Shown here: in pieces, positions 54,266-63,157 of the stretch
Layout: every line of letters begins with the position of its first letter
Position numbering within the stretch: position 1 is the stretch's first letter
Assembly (NCBI GenBank): GCA_021044545.1
Contig: CP087990.1
Span: 1,116,001 to 1,180,000, forward strand
Source of the DNA: Comamonadaceae bacterium M7527
GTDB taxonomy: Bacteria; Pseudomonadota; Gammaproteobacteria; Burkholderiales; Burkholderiaceae_C
Length of the DNA: 64,000 bases
Direction: 5' to 3'
Made by a program: the position numbers and the translations under genes
Notes under the pieces: model-generated
Databases searched by the model: none
What the model saw: only the letters and a program-made list of their open reading frames with translations
What the model was told of the DNA's origin: nothing

Positions 54266-55889
54266 GGCTTTCTCCTGAATGTCTGGGCTCTATCAGTACA
54301 AACACCGCCACAGTCAAGACCAACAACATGGCAGACAACACCCACGCTTGCTCCAGCTGCAGCGCACCTGGCCTGCCCAAGTGTTGATAAATGTAAGTGG
54401 TGAGTGTGGTCCATTCGGGGCGGTTTAAAAACAAACTCACCGCAAACTCACCCAGCATGCTGGCCATGGCAAACGCCATGCCTCTGCGCACCGCAGGCAG
54501 TACCAGCGGCCAACACACGCGCCACCACGCCCGCGCTGGCGTCGCACCCAGACTGCGCGCGGCCTGCACCCAAGATGGCGGCAAGGCATCCAGTGCGCTG
54601 GCCACAGGCTGACTGACCAGCGGAATGGCCAACAAGGTATAGGCCGCTACCAGCAAACCCCATTGGTCCAACCACTGCGGCACCAGCAACAACAAACCAA
54701 AGGCCACCATGATGGGCGAGACCATCAGCGGCAACATGCCCCACAGTCGCCACCACCACAACCTGGCACCACAGGCAGCGTGCATCACACCCAGCACCGT
54801 GGCACACAGCAAGGCGGCCACGCTAAAGCGCAAGGTGTTGGCTACCGCCTGCCATGTATCGGCCATCAACAACACAGACCACGCCGCGCTTGAGGCGCTG
54901 CCAGCCTTCACCACAATGGCCACCAAGGGCGCAAAGCTGACCAAAACGCACACCAGCCACATGACCAACAACATGGCCACATCGGCCGGTGACGACCAAA
55001 CCGTGGCGCGCCTGGCCACCACCTGCGCCAGGCGTGGCTGGCTGCTGCGCAACTGCAGCCTGGCGTAGGCTACGACCAGCACGCCAGTCATCAAAAGCAT
55101 CCACAGCGCCAACTGGCTGGCCAACACCAGCTCCAACTCGTAGGCCACCAGGGTATACACCACTACTTCTGCGGTGGCATAAGCCTGCCCACCCAGCAAC
55201 AGCGCCAAGCCAAAACCACCCAGGCAATACAACAACACCAGACACGCTGCGCTGTATATGTGTGGCGCGGCATTGGGCAGCTCTATGCGCCAAAACGCCC
55301 GCCACGCTGTAGCCCCCAAGCTGCGCGCTGCGGCCAGGCGTGTGGCACTTTGACTGGCAAAGCCATACACCGCTGCGCGAATCATCACGCACAGGTTAAA
55401 AAACAAATTGCCCGCGATCAGAAGCCAGGGCGAATCAGCGTCCTGGCCTGCGCTGTAAACATGCGCGCCCACCACACCGTTGGGCCCCCACCATGCCAGC
55501 ACCCCCATGGCCGCCACCAGTGTGGGCACCACAAACGGCAACATCAGCAAACGCAGCAACACAGTGCGGCCCACAAACTCACGCCTGGCAATCACATAGC
55601 CGACCGGCACGCCCAGCAAACAGGCCAAGGCCGTGGAGACCACCGCTTGGGTGATAGACCACAGCATGCGGCTACGCATGTAGTCATCAGCCCACAGGCC
55701 CAGCCAGCCTTGCCAAAAGCCAAGCGCTGTACCCTCACCCAAAATGTCAGATGCGCCGTACACGCCAAACCACATCAGCTTGAGCATGGGCAACAAGGCC
55801 ACAGCGGCAATAAACACACCTGGCCATACGCCTACCCACAAGGGGTTGCGAAACGCAAACGCAACAGGTGGCGTGGCAGCTTGTGGCAA
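54258..55889 (-). CDS. thiP: thiamine ABC transporter permease
   Basis: 543 aa fused permease with about twelve helices and two BPD_transp_1 EAA-like loops (AARSLGATAWRAFWRIELPN and AARSLGATPARAWWRVCWPL), as in ThiP of E. coli (536 aa). TTG start at 55889, one base after the thiB stop, implies coupled translation. Confidence 0.9.
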   Translation of the reverse strand: MPQAATPPVAFAFRNPLWVGVWPGVFIAAVALLPMLKLMWFGVYGASDILGEGTALGFWQGWLGLWADDYMRSRMLWSITQAVVSTALACLLGVPVGYVIARREFVGRTVLLRLLMLPFVVPTLVAAMGVLAWWGPNGVVGAHVYSAGQDADSPWLLIAGNLFFNLCVMIRAAVYGFASQSATRLAAARSLGATAWRAFWRIELPNAAPHIYSAACLVLLYCLGGFGLALLLGGQAYATAEVVVYTLVAYELELVLASQLALWMLLMTGVLVVAYARLQLRSSQPRLAQVVARRATVWSSPADVAMLLVMWLVCVLVSFAPLVAIVVKAGSASSAAWSVLLMADTWQAVANTLRFSVAALLCATVLGVMHAACGARLWWWRLWGMLPLMVSPIMVAFGLLLLVPQWLDQWGLLVAAYTLLAIPLVSQPVASALDALPPSWVQAARSLGATPARAWWRVCWPLVLPAVRRGMAFAMASMLGEFAVSLFLNRPEWTTLTTYIYQHLGRPGALQLEQAWVLSAMLLVLTVAVFVLIEPRHSGESRA

Positions 55890-55890
55890 T

Positions 55891-56965
55891 TTAGCGCAAC
55901 ACGGTTTGTGTGAACTGGCGAATCCAGGTGCGCGACTGCTCAGCCAACACCGCCTGGTCTATAGCAACCGCATTGGGCTGCTCACCGCTGTGACGCATGA
56001 CGTCCACACGGGCTACGCCTTGTTGCACAGGCCACATCCACATCTCGGTTTGCAAGGCGGTTTGCACAGGCGCGCTGCGCAAAAACAGCAAGAACTGCTC
56101 CGCAGCAGCGGCTTGCTGGCCACCGGCCAAGCGGGCCGCACCCTCAATTTGCACGTACACACCGCCAGCCAAATTGAGGTTGGCAGTGGGTGATGTGTCT
56201 ACGGGCTTGTCGCTGTAAAACACCTCGGCAGCCGGGCTGGACAGGTAGCTAACCACCATGGGGCGTGTGCCACCGTTTTTGGTGAAGTCTTTGTAATAGG
56301 CATCACTCCAGCCGTTGGACACTTTCACACCACCAGCGCGCAACTGCGCCCACCAATCCCACACGCGCTCGCCTTGGGCCTGCACCGTAGCCGCCAAAAA
56401 CGCAAAACCAGGGCTGCTGGTAGCTGGGTTTTGCACCACCAGCAACTTGGCGTACTCGGGCTTGGCCAGGTCCACCAGGCTTGTGGGCAGCTTCACGTTG
56501 TTGGCAGCAAACCAGGCACGGTCCACGTTAATGGTGACATGGCCGTAATCAACAGGCAGCCAATCGTTGGCACTGGCGGCCTGCGGGTCAGCCGCTTGAA
56601 CCGCCGCGCTCAATGGCAGCTGACGCAAGCTGGCGGGTAATGGCGCCAACACGCCAGCACTGCGTGCGCGCACCAGCATGGCGTTGTCAATGCCAAACAC
56701 CACATCGCCAATGGGCGTGGCTTTGCTGAGTATGAGTTTGTTGAGCATGGCACCCGCGTCACCCGCCTTGATCACGCACGGTCACGCCGTTGCGCTGCTC
56801 AAAGTCAGCCAACAACTCCTTGGGCAAGTTGAATGAGTCATGCGCCACCACGCGCAACTCTGGCTTGTCTGCGGCCAGCGCGGCCAGTGGCAACACCGCC
56901 AAAGAGCTCATAGAGGCGCACAGCGCCAACACAGCGCGGCGCGCAAATAACGATTTAGAAACCAT
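55891..56965 (-). pseudogene. thiB: thiamine-binding periplasmic protein, interrupted by an indel frameshift
   Basis: Signal peptide from MVSKSLFARRAVLALCASMS to about AALAA, then ELRVVAHDSFNLPKELLADF and FEQRNGVTVR in the first frame, which stops at 56759-56761. The rest (VIKAGDAGAMLNKLILSKAT to SRTWIRQFTQTVLR) is in another frame to 55891. The shift is +1 or, more likely, loss of a TG near 56773-56778 (CGTGTGATC reduced to CGTGATC), giving TVRVIKAGDAG. Joined length about 358 aa. It delivers thiamine to ThiPQ. AAGGAC precedes the ATG. Confidence 0.85.
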
Positions 56966-56990
56966 GGCAGTTGTCCTTTGTTGACACAAA

Positions 56991-57018
56991 CAAAAAAGCC
57001 ACGCGCAGTGGCGTGGCT
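56991..57018 (-). terminator. intrinsic terminator in the thiB leader (riboswitch expression platform)
   Basis: Minus strand AGCCACGC (57018-57011), six-base loop, GCGTGGCT (57004-56997), then TTTTTTG. A perfect 8-bp stem with a U-tract lying between the TPP aptamer and the thiB start at 56965. It fits TPP-induced premature termination. Confidence 0.85.
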
Positions 57019-57072
57019 GACAACCGGTTGGCCGTGCAAGGCATCAGATGCACGCACGCCAAAAGGCTTCCA

Positions 57073-57172
57073 TCACACTTCCTACGCTGGCATGATCCAG
57101 ATCAGGTTCATGGGGACTCTCTCAGCCTATCGGCCACAACTTGCGCTGTGGCAGCAGACACCCCCGGTGAAG
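57073..57172 (-). promoter_or_regulatory. TPP riboswitch (THI element)
   Basis: On the minus strand the aptamer core is plain: GGGGGTGTC at the 5' end, CTGAGAGAGTCC, then ACCTGATCTGGATCATGCC and AGCGTAGGAAGT. These are the conserved pyrimidine- and pyrophosphate-sensing parts. It lies 110 bases before thiB with a terminator between, so high TPP should switch off thiBPQ. Confidence 0.95.
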
Positions 57173-57237
57173 GTTGATAGTTTAGCAGGACGGCAGCCCG
57201 CGCGCACAAGAGACTTTGCACCTGCGCGTCACGTCTT

Positions 57238-58050
57238 TTACTTCAGGGCCTCACACTTCAACACCCCTACCTCACCACCCCACACCCGCCCCATCAGGGA
57301 AGCCGCCGCATGCACCTCACGTGCCGACGTATAAAACGCCACCTGGCCCGCACCGGCATTGCCACTGAGCTGGCCAACCAATGCCAGCTGGCGCATCAAC
57401 TGGCGCGCAACCGCCTCGCTGGGTTGCACCAGCGTGACTGCAGGGCCTACCAGCTGTTGTATGAGGCCGCGCAGCACGATGTAGTGGGTGCAGCCCAGCA
57501 CAATATGGTCTGCACCCTGATCCAGCATGGGCTGCAGCCAGCCATTTAGCAATGCCGCAATGTGCGCTGGCGCTGCATCAGACTCAATGGCGTCTACCAA
57601 ACCCGGGCAGGCTTGCACCAGCACTTGTACATGCTGGCCATGTGCATCTACCAGCTTGGCCACCGACGCGCTGGCGGCTGTGCGCGCCGTGGCCAGCACG
57701 CCCACCACGCCAGTTTTGCTGGCCAGTGCAGCGGGCTTTATGGCGGGCTCTACGCCAATCACGGGCACGGTGCTGTGTGCGCGCAATGTATCCACCGCCA
57801 ACACGGTAGCGGTGTTGCAGGCGACCACCAAGGCTTTGACAGGCATGGCGCAAAACCACTGGCCAATGCTCAACACGCGTTGCTGCACCGCCTGGGCAGA
57901 CTTGTCGCCGTAAGGCGCATAGGCGGTGTCGGCCAAGTACACCTTGTGCTCATGCGGCAGCAGCGTCTGTATGGCTTGCAAAATGGGCAGACCACCCACG
58001 CCGGAGTCAAATACGCCTATGGGTGATTCACTGTTGGGCATTGCGCTCAC
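57238..58050 (-). CDS. murI: glutamate racemase
   Basis: 270 aa. Substrate motif IGVFDSGVGGLPIL, first catalytic Cys in VVACNTATV, second in VLGCTHYIVL. It makes D-glutamate for peptidoglycan. GTG start at 58050 overlaps the Lrp-type gene's stop (GTGA); ATG three codons on is possible. Confidence 0.93.
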   Translation of the reverse strand: MSAMPNSESPIGVFDSGVGGLPILQAIQTLLPHEHKVYLADTAYAPYGDKSAQAVQQRVLSIGQWFCAMPVKALVVACNTATVLAVDTLRAHSTVPVIGVEPAIKPAALASKTGVVGVLATARTAASASVAKLVDAHGQHVQVLVQACPGLVDAIESDAAPAHIAALLNGWLQPMLDQGADHIVLGCTHYIVLRGLIQQLVGPAVTLVQPSEAVARQLMRQLALVGQLSGNAGAGQVAFYTSAREVHAAASLMGRVWGGEVGVLKCEALK

Positions 58051-58472
58051 GATAAACGGTAGGTTTGCAAGTGAATGCTGGTTTCGGTGCTGCTAATGCC
58101 TTTGTCTAGACGCACACGCTCCAGGATGCCAGACAACTCAGACAAGTTGCTGGCGCGCAACTCGGCCAGCAAATCCCAACGCCCATTGGTGTCGTGCAGA
58201 CTGGCCACGCCTGGCTCGCCCAGCAGGCTGGCGATCACCTTGCGTGTTTCGTTGCCCTCAACCGCAATGCTCATCCAGGCGCGTATGTCGTTGGGCTGGG
58301 CGTCTGGGCGCAGGCGCACGGCGTAGCCCACGATGACGCCCTCGTCTTCCAGGCGGGTCATGCGGTTGCTGACCGTGCCGCGTGACACGCCCAACTTGGT
58401 GGCCAACTGGGCCACGCTGGCGCGTGCGTTGTGGCGCAACAGGCCAATGAGTTGGTGGTCTATATCGTCCAT
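58047..58472 (-). CDS. Lrp/AsnC-family transcriptional regulator
   Basis: 141 aa. N-terminal helix-turn-helix (MDDIDHQLIGLLRHNARASV, LATKLGVSRGTVSNRMTRLE) and a RAM ligand domain (NDIRAWMSIAVEGN, LHDTNGRWDLLAEL). It is divergent from ornithine cyclodeaminase and arginase with AT-rich repeats between, so it likely senses arginine or ornithine and controls that operon. Confidence 0.9.
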   Translation of the reverse strand: MDDIDHQLIGLLRHNARASVAQLATKLGVSRGTVSNRMTRLEDEGVIVGYAVRLRPDAQPNDIRAWMSIAVEGNETRKVIASLLGEPGVASLHDTNGRWDLLAELRASNLSELSGILERVRLDKGISSTETSIHLQTYRLS

Positions 58473-58505
58473 AAATTGTTCATATTGTCATTTGTTGCTG
58501 TCATT

Positions 58506-58538
58506 TTGCAATATTTTTAGCATATTTCTTGCAATATT
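58506..58538. promoter_or_regulatory. direct repeats TTGCAATATT, candidate Lrp/AsnC binding site
   Basis: TTGCAATATT occurs at 58506-58515 and 58529-58538, 23 bases apart (about two helical turns), in the only AT-rich part of the 140-base gap between the lrp-type gene and ocd. Confidence 0.5.
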
Positions 58539-58612
58539 GGCGATTTCAATTGCCGCCGCGTGTGGGCACACTGCTGGTACAGAGCCACTGAATGCATTTT
58601 TCGGAGACCACC

Positions 58613-59692
58613 ATGCGCGCTGACACCCTCGCCACTGCTCACTTGCCCACCGTCTTTTTAAGCACACAAGACATTGCCGCCGTGGTGCAGGCCCGCGGCT
58701 TGGGACCTGTTATTGCGGGCGTGGCCCAATGCATTGAGCAAGACTTTTTGCGCTGGGGCGACTTTGACAAGTCAGCCCGCGTGGCCAACCACTCCAAAGA
58801 AGGCGTCATTGAGCTGATGCCCGTGTCTGACGACACCACTTACAGCGTGAAGTACGTCAACGGGCACCCCAACAACCACCGCGTGAATTTACCCACCGTG
58901 ATGGCGTTTGGCTGGTTGTCACGTGTAGACACTGGTGCGCCCACGCTGGTCAGTGAGCTCACCCTCACCACCGCCATTCGCACCGCCGCCATGTCTGCCT
59001 TGGTGGCCAGGCATTTGGCCAGGGCCAACAGCCGCACCATGGCCATTATTGGCAATGGGGCGCAAAGTGAGTTTCAGTGCATGGGCTTTGCCCACATGAT
59101 GGGTATCACCCACTTTCGCCTGTTTGACGTGGACGCCGCAGCATCAGACAAACTGGCCACGCACCTGCGCGCCGCTGGCCTTGGCGCCACCATATGCGCA
59201 GACACGTGGCAGGCTTGCCAAGGCGCAGACATTGTCACCACAGTTACGGCAGACAAAACCAACGCCCTCATTATTCAGCCCGGCATGCTGGGCGCTGGCA
59301 CGCACTTGAATGCCGTAGGCGGCGACTGCCCAGGCAAAACCGAAATACACCCCGACGTGCTGGCCAGCGGCCCTGTGTTTGTAGAGTTTGAACCACAAAC
59401 CCGGATAGAGGGCGACACACAGCGCATGGCAGATAACTTCCCAGTGACCGAGCTGTGGCAGGTATTGACTGGCAACGCACTGGGCCGCACCGATGATGCA
59501 CAAATCACCATTTTTGACTCCGTCGGCTTTGCGCTGGAAGACTACAGCGCCTTGCGCTACATGGGGCAAGCCGCGCTGGACTTGGGGCTAGGCCACCCCT
59601 TGGCACTGATACCCGCGTTGGCCAACCCCAAAAACCTGTACGCCTTGTTGGGCCAGCCGGTCGCGGCGCACGCGCCGGCTCAAGTCTTTTAA
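58613..59692 (+). CDS. ornithine cyclodeaminase
   Basis: 359 aa member of the OCD/mu-crystallin family. KYVNGHPNNHRVNLPTVMAF and the Rossmann motif AIIGNGAQSEFQ are typical, as are GGDCPGKTEIHPDVL and FEPQTRIEGDTQR. It deaminates and cyclises ornithine to proline. ATG 58613 is preferred to 58592 because GGAG lies eight bases before it. Arginase follows after 47 bases, giving an arginine-to-proline route. Confidence 0.93.
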   Translation: MRADTLATAHLPTVFLSTQDIAAVVQARGLGPVIAGVAQCIEQDFLRWGDFDKSARVANHSKEGVIELMPVSDDTTYSVKYVNGHPNNHRVNLPTVMAFGWLSRVDTGAPTLVSELTLTTAIRTAAMSALVARHLARANSRTMAIIGNGAQSEFQCMGFAHMMGITHFRLFDVDAAASDKLATHLRAAGLGATICADTWQACQGADIVTTVTADKTNALIIQPGMLGAGTHLNAVGGDCPGKTEIHPDVLASGPVFVEFEPQTRIEGDTQRMADNFPVTELWQVLTGNALGRTDDAQITIFDSVGFALEDYSALRYMGQAALDLGLGHPLALIPALANPKNLYALLGQPVAAHAPAQVF

Positions 59693-59739
59693 GATCGACG
59701 CCGCCAAACCAAACCACCTCACCACACCAGAGAGCAAAC

Positions 59740-60672
59740 ATGATTGCACCCACCTGCCAGGGCGTTAGCCTCATTGGCGCACCCACAGACATTGGCGCAG
59801 GCACACGCGGTGCCAGCATGGGCCCAGAGGCTTTGCGCGTGGCGGGCATTGCACAAGCCATTGCCAACTTTGGCATTGACGTGAAAGACACCGGCAACCT
59901 CACTGGCCCGCCCAACCCGTTTGCAGACCCGGTCAACGGCTACCGACATTTGAACGAAGTGGCGCAGTGGAACCAAAGCCTGCACAACGCCGTGTTTGCC
60001 GAACTACGAGCTCAACGCATGCCTGTGGTACTGGGTGGAGACCACTGTCTGGGCATTGGCTCTATCAGCGCGGTGGCCAAACACTGCCAAGCGGTGGGTA
60101 AAAAGCTGCGCGTGCTGTGGCTGGACGCCCACGCAGACTTCAACACCGCAAGCCTCACGCCCAGCGGCAACATACACGGCATGCCTGTAGCCTGCTTGTG
60201 CGGTCACGGCCCGGCAGAGCTGGTAGACATGGGCGGCCCAGGCCACAGGCTAAACCCCAAGGACTTGCGGCAAGTGGGCATACGCAGCGTGGACGAAGGC
60301 GAAAAGCGCTTGGTGGCCGACATGGGCATTGACGTGTTTGACATGCGCTTTATTGACGAGCACGGCATGCGCCACGCCATGGAAATGGCCTTGGCCTTGG
60401 TAGACAAAAACACCCACTTGCACGTGAGCCTGGACGTGGATTTTTTAGACCCCGACATTGCCCCAGGCGTTGGCACAACCGTACGCGGTGGCCCCAACTA
60501 CCGCGAAGCCCAGCTGTGCATGGAAATGATTGCCGACACCGCGCGCCTTGGCTCGCTGGACATTGTTGAGCTCAACCCCGCATTGGATGTGCGCAACCAA
60601 ACAGCGGAGCTGGCCGTTGACCTCATAGAGAGCCTGTTTGGCAAAAGCACGCTGATGCGCCAGCGTGACTGA
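59740..60672 (+). CDS. rocF: arginase
   Basis: 310 aa ureohydrolase. Mn ligands in GGDHCLGIGS, DAHADFNT and SLDVDFLDPDIAPG; terminal Glu region IVELNPALD. It hydrolyses arginine to ornithine and urea. Next to OCD and upstream of a basic amino-acid transporter. Agmatinase is the main alternative, but the ASMGPEALR and SGNIHGMP wording fits arginase. Confidence 0.93.
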   Translation: MIAPTCQGVSLIGAPTDIGAGTRGASMGPEALRVAGIAQAIANFGIDVKDTGNLTGPPNPFADPVNGYRHLNEVAQWNQSLHNAVFAELRAQRMPVVLGGDHCLGIGSISAVAKHCQAVGKKLRVLWLDAHADFNTASLTPSGNIHGMPVACLCGHGPAELVDMGGPGHRLNPKDLRQVGIRSVDEGEKRLVADMGIDVFDMRFIDEHGMRHAMEMALALVDKNTHLHVSLDVDFLDPDIAPGVGTTVRGGPNYREAQLCMEMIADTARLGSLDIVELNPALDVRNQTAELAVDLIESLFGKSTLMRQRD

Positions 60673-60754
60673 GCGACCTGGATCTACTGGCGCGCGGCAG
60701 CCCGTTTAGCGCGCTGCAATGCCGCACTGCCCTTGCAATGAGTAGGGAAACCTA

Positions 60755-60785
60755 GGGTTAACCCCAGACCTATTAGCCGTAGAAT
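60755..60785 (+). promoter_or_regulatory. promoter with GGGTTAACCC palindrome before the amino-acid ABC operon
   Basis: Palindrome GGGTTAACCC (60755-60764) overlaps a -35-like TTAACC (60758-60763); 16 bases on is TAGAAT (60780-60785), 33 bases before the ATG at 60819. The palindrome could be an operator for this operon. Confidence 0.4.
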
Positions 60786-60818
60786 AAGTTTCTTTGTTTA
60801 CTCCCTTGGAAAAATAAT

Positions 60819-61604
60819 ATGTTGAAAAAAACACTGCTACTGGGCGCTGTTGCGCTAAGCCTGTCTGTTGGTGTGGCCGCCAAAGAGTGGAAAGAAATCC
60901 GCGTAGCGATTGACCCCACCTACAAGCCCTTCACCTACAAAACCGACGATGGCAAGCCCACCGGATTTGACGTAGACATCGCACAAGCGCTGTGCGACTT
61001 GAACAAAGTGAAGTGTGTGTACGTGGAGCAAGTGTGGGACGGCATGATTCCCGGCCTGCAAGCGCGCAAGTACGACGCCATCATCTCGTCTATGTCCATC
61101 ACACCAGACCGTCAAAAAGTTGTGGCGTTTACGGGCAAGTACTACAACACACCATCACAAATCGTAGTGAAAAACGACATCAAGACAGACGGCTCTGCTG
61201 CATCGTTAAAGGGCAAGAAGCTGGGCGTGTTGAAAGGCTCAACCCAGGAAAAGTACGCCAAGGGCGAACTGGCTGGTGCTGGCGTACAAATCATCTCTTA
61301 CGAAGCGCAAGACCAGGTGTACCTGGACATCAAGGCTGGCCGTTTGGACGGCACCGTGGCTGACGTCATCGAAGTGCAAGGCGGCTTTTTGGACACCGCT
61401 GACGGCAAAGACTACGTGTTTGTAGGCAAGCCACTGGGCAACTTCGTGCAGTACTTCGGTGAAGGCGCTGGCATTGCCGTGCGCAAGCAAGACAAAGACT
61501 TGCGCGAGATGCTGGACAAGGGCATCACCACACTGCGTGCCAACGGCACATGGAAAGCCATTAACGACAAGTACTTCCCAACGCTCAGCGTATGGGGCGA
61601 CTAG
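60819..61604 (+). CDS. basic amino-acid ABC transporter substrate-binding protein
   Basis: 261 aa. Signal peptide MLKKTLLLGAVALSLSVGVA to about residue 21. SBP_bac_3 text: IRVAIDPTYKPFTYKTDDGK, GFDVDIAQALC, DGMIPGLQARKYDAIISSMS and GKKLGVLKGSTQEKYA, the pattern of HisJ/ArgT (lysine/arginine/ornithine or histidine). Context with arginase and OCD favours arginine or ornithine. A long hairpin follows before the permease genes. Confidence 0.9.
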   Translation: MLKKTLLLGAVALSLSVGVAAKEWKEIRVAIDPTYKPFTYKTDDGKPTGFDVDIAQALCDLNKVKCVYVEQVWDGMIPGLQARKYDAIISSMSITPDRQKVVAFTGKYYNTPSQIVVKNDIKTDGSAASLKGKKLGVLKGSTQEKYAKGELAGAGVQIISYEAQDQVYLDIKAGRLDGTVADVIEVQGGFLDTADGKDYVFVGKPLGNFVQYFGEGAGIAVRKQDKDLREMLDKGITTLRANGTWKAINDKYFPTLSVWGD

Positions 61605-61658
61605 TAGGCCGCTAAGCACTGCTAGCTGCGATTCTCGCGCCTGACGCGAGGCACCATC

Positions 61659-61690
61659 TTGGCTTGCCCAGCACATACTGGGCAAGCCAA
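61659..61690 (+). terminator. 13-bp perfect hairpin between binding-protein and permease genes
   Basis: TTGGCTTGCCCAG (61659-61671), loop cacata, CTGGGCAAGCCAA (61678-61690), followed by TTTCAT. A smaller hairpin CTCGCG/CGCGAG (61634-61650) precedes it. Likely a partial terminator or RNA-stability element giving more binding protein than permease. Confidence 0.65.
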
Positions 61691-61727
61691 TTTCATATCA
61701 AAGCACCTGTTTACCACCTAGCAAACC

Positions 61728-62432
61728 ATGTACGCCGGTTACTTCTACAGCATCCTTGAGGGCTCCTTGTTGTCTATACAAGTGGCCTTGGGTGCTTTGG
61801 TGGTCGCCGTTGTTTTAGGCTTGGCAGGCGCTGCCGCCAAACTGTCCAGCCACAAGCCTTTGGTGTGGCTGGGCACCACCTACTCCACCATCATTCGCGG
61901 CATACCGGACCTGGTGCTGATGCTGCTGATTTTTTACGGTGGACAAATTGGCCTCAACATCGCCCTGGAGTCTGTGGGCTACACAGACTACGTTGAGATC
62001 AACCCCTTCGCCGCAGGCCTGATCACCATTGGCTTTATTTATGGCGCCTACATGACCGAAACCTTTCGCGGCGCCATCATGGCCATACCGCCAGGCCAAG
62101 CCGAAGCCGGCGTGGCTTATGGCATGAGCAACACGCGCGTGTTTTTTACCATTGTGTTGCCGCAAATGGTGCGCTTGGCGCTGCCCGGCTTTACCAACAA
62201 CTGGCTGGTGCTGATCAAGTCCACCGCGCTGGTATCCATACTGGGCTTGCCAGACATGACTTACCTGGCCAAGCAAGCCGGTGCAGCCGCGCGCGGCGAG
62301 GTACCCAACGCGGCGCTGTTGTTCATGGCCTTTGCCGCTGCTATTTATCTGGTGTTTACCACGGTGTCCTTGGTGGCGCTGCGCCAACTTGAAAAGCGCT
62401 ACACCATGGGTGTCAAGCGCGGGGCGGTGTAG
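61728..62432 (+). CDS. basic amino-acid ABC transporter permease (HisQ-like)
   Basis: 234 aa, five helices. Polar amino-acid permease text: TTYSTIIRGIPDLVLMLLIF, AFRGAI-type loop as TETFRGAIMAIPPGQAEAG, and QMVRLALPGFTNNW. It pairs with the next gene as the HisQ/HisM heterodimer. Two bases separate them. Confidence 0.92.
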   Translation: MYAGYFYSILEGSLLSIQVALGALVVAVVLGLAGAAAKLSSHKPLVWLGTTYSTIIRGIPDLVLMLLIFYGGQIGLNIALESVGYTDYVEINPFAAGLITIGFIYGAYMTETFRGAIMAIPPGQAEAGVAYGMSNTRVFFTIVLPQMVRLALPGFTNNWLVLIKSTALVSILGLPDMTYLAKQAGAAARGEVPNAALLFMAFAAAIYLVFTTVSLVALRQLEKRYTMGVKRGAV

Positions 62433-62434
62433 CC

Positions 62435-63148
62435 ATGCAATTTGACGTTATCTTCACCCCAGAGGCGCTCACCCTTTATTGGGACGGCCTGCTGGGAACG
62501 CTAGAAATACTGGCTACCTGCCTGCTGCTGGGCGGCTTGCTGTCGCTGCCCATGTCGCTGATGCGCGTATCTGTGCACTGGTGGATACGCGGGCCTGTGT
62601 GGCTTTTTACCTATGTCCTGCGCGGCACGCCGCTGCTCATTCAGGTCTACCTCATTTACTACGGCATCGCGCAGCTGGATTGGATACAAGCGCGCTGGGA
62701 CGACGCATGGCCCTGGACTGGCTTTAAAGACCCATTTATATGCGCCGTGATTGCCTTCTCGCTCAACACCTGTGCCTACACCGTGGAAATGCTGGCGGGC
62801 GCCATACGCGACACCAACGCCGCAGAGATAGAAGCCGCGCAGGCCATGGGCTTGTCGCGTTGGCAAACACTGCGCCGTATTGTGCTGCCGTCCGCCATGC
62901 GCCGCACACTGCCCGCCTACTCCAACGAAGTGATCATGATGCTGCACAGCACCTCGCTGGCCAGTGCAGTGCCTGCCGTGTTTGACATCACCGGTGCGGC
63001 ACGCAGCATCTACTCGGACTTTTACTTGCCCTTTGAGGCCTTCATCACCGCAGGCCTTATCTACCTGGTGCTCACCTTCACCCTGGTAGGCTTGTTCAAG
63101 TTGGCAGAAAACCACTGGCTGGCTTACCTCAAGCCACGCGGGCACTAA
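62435..63148 (+). CDS. basic amino-acid ABC transporter permease (HisM-like)
   Basis: 237 aa, five helices. FTYVLRGTPLLIQVYLIYYG and EMLAGAIRDTNAAEIEAAQA are the conserved loops, as is LPSAMRRTLPAYSNEVIMML. The ATPase of the system (HisP-like) is not in the window and may lie just beyond 64000. Confidence 0.92.
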   Translation: MQFDVIFTPEALTLYWDGLLGTLEILATCLLLGGLLSLPMSLMRVSVHWWIRGPVWLFTYVLRGTPLLIQVYLIYYGIAQLDWIQARWDDAWPWTGFKDPFICAVIAFSLNTCAYTVEMLAGAIRDTNAAEIEAAQAMGLSRWQTLRRIVLPSAMRRTLPAYSNEVIMMLHSTSLASAVPAVFDITGAARSIYSDFYLPFEAFITAGLIYLVLTFTLVGLFKLAENHWLAYLKPRGH

Positions 63149-63157
63149 AGGCGCGCC

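Noticed and set aside
53603..55889. Reading thiQ/thiP as an iron (Fbp/Afu) transporter
   Set aside because: Family is similar, but the complete TPP riboswitch upstream and ThiP-like size point to thiamine.
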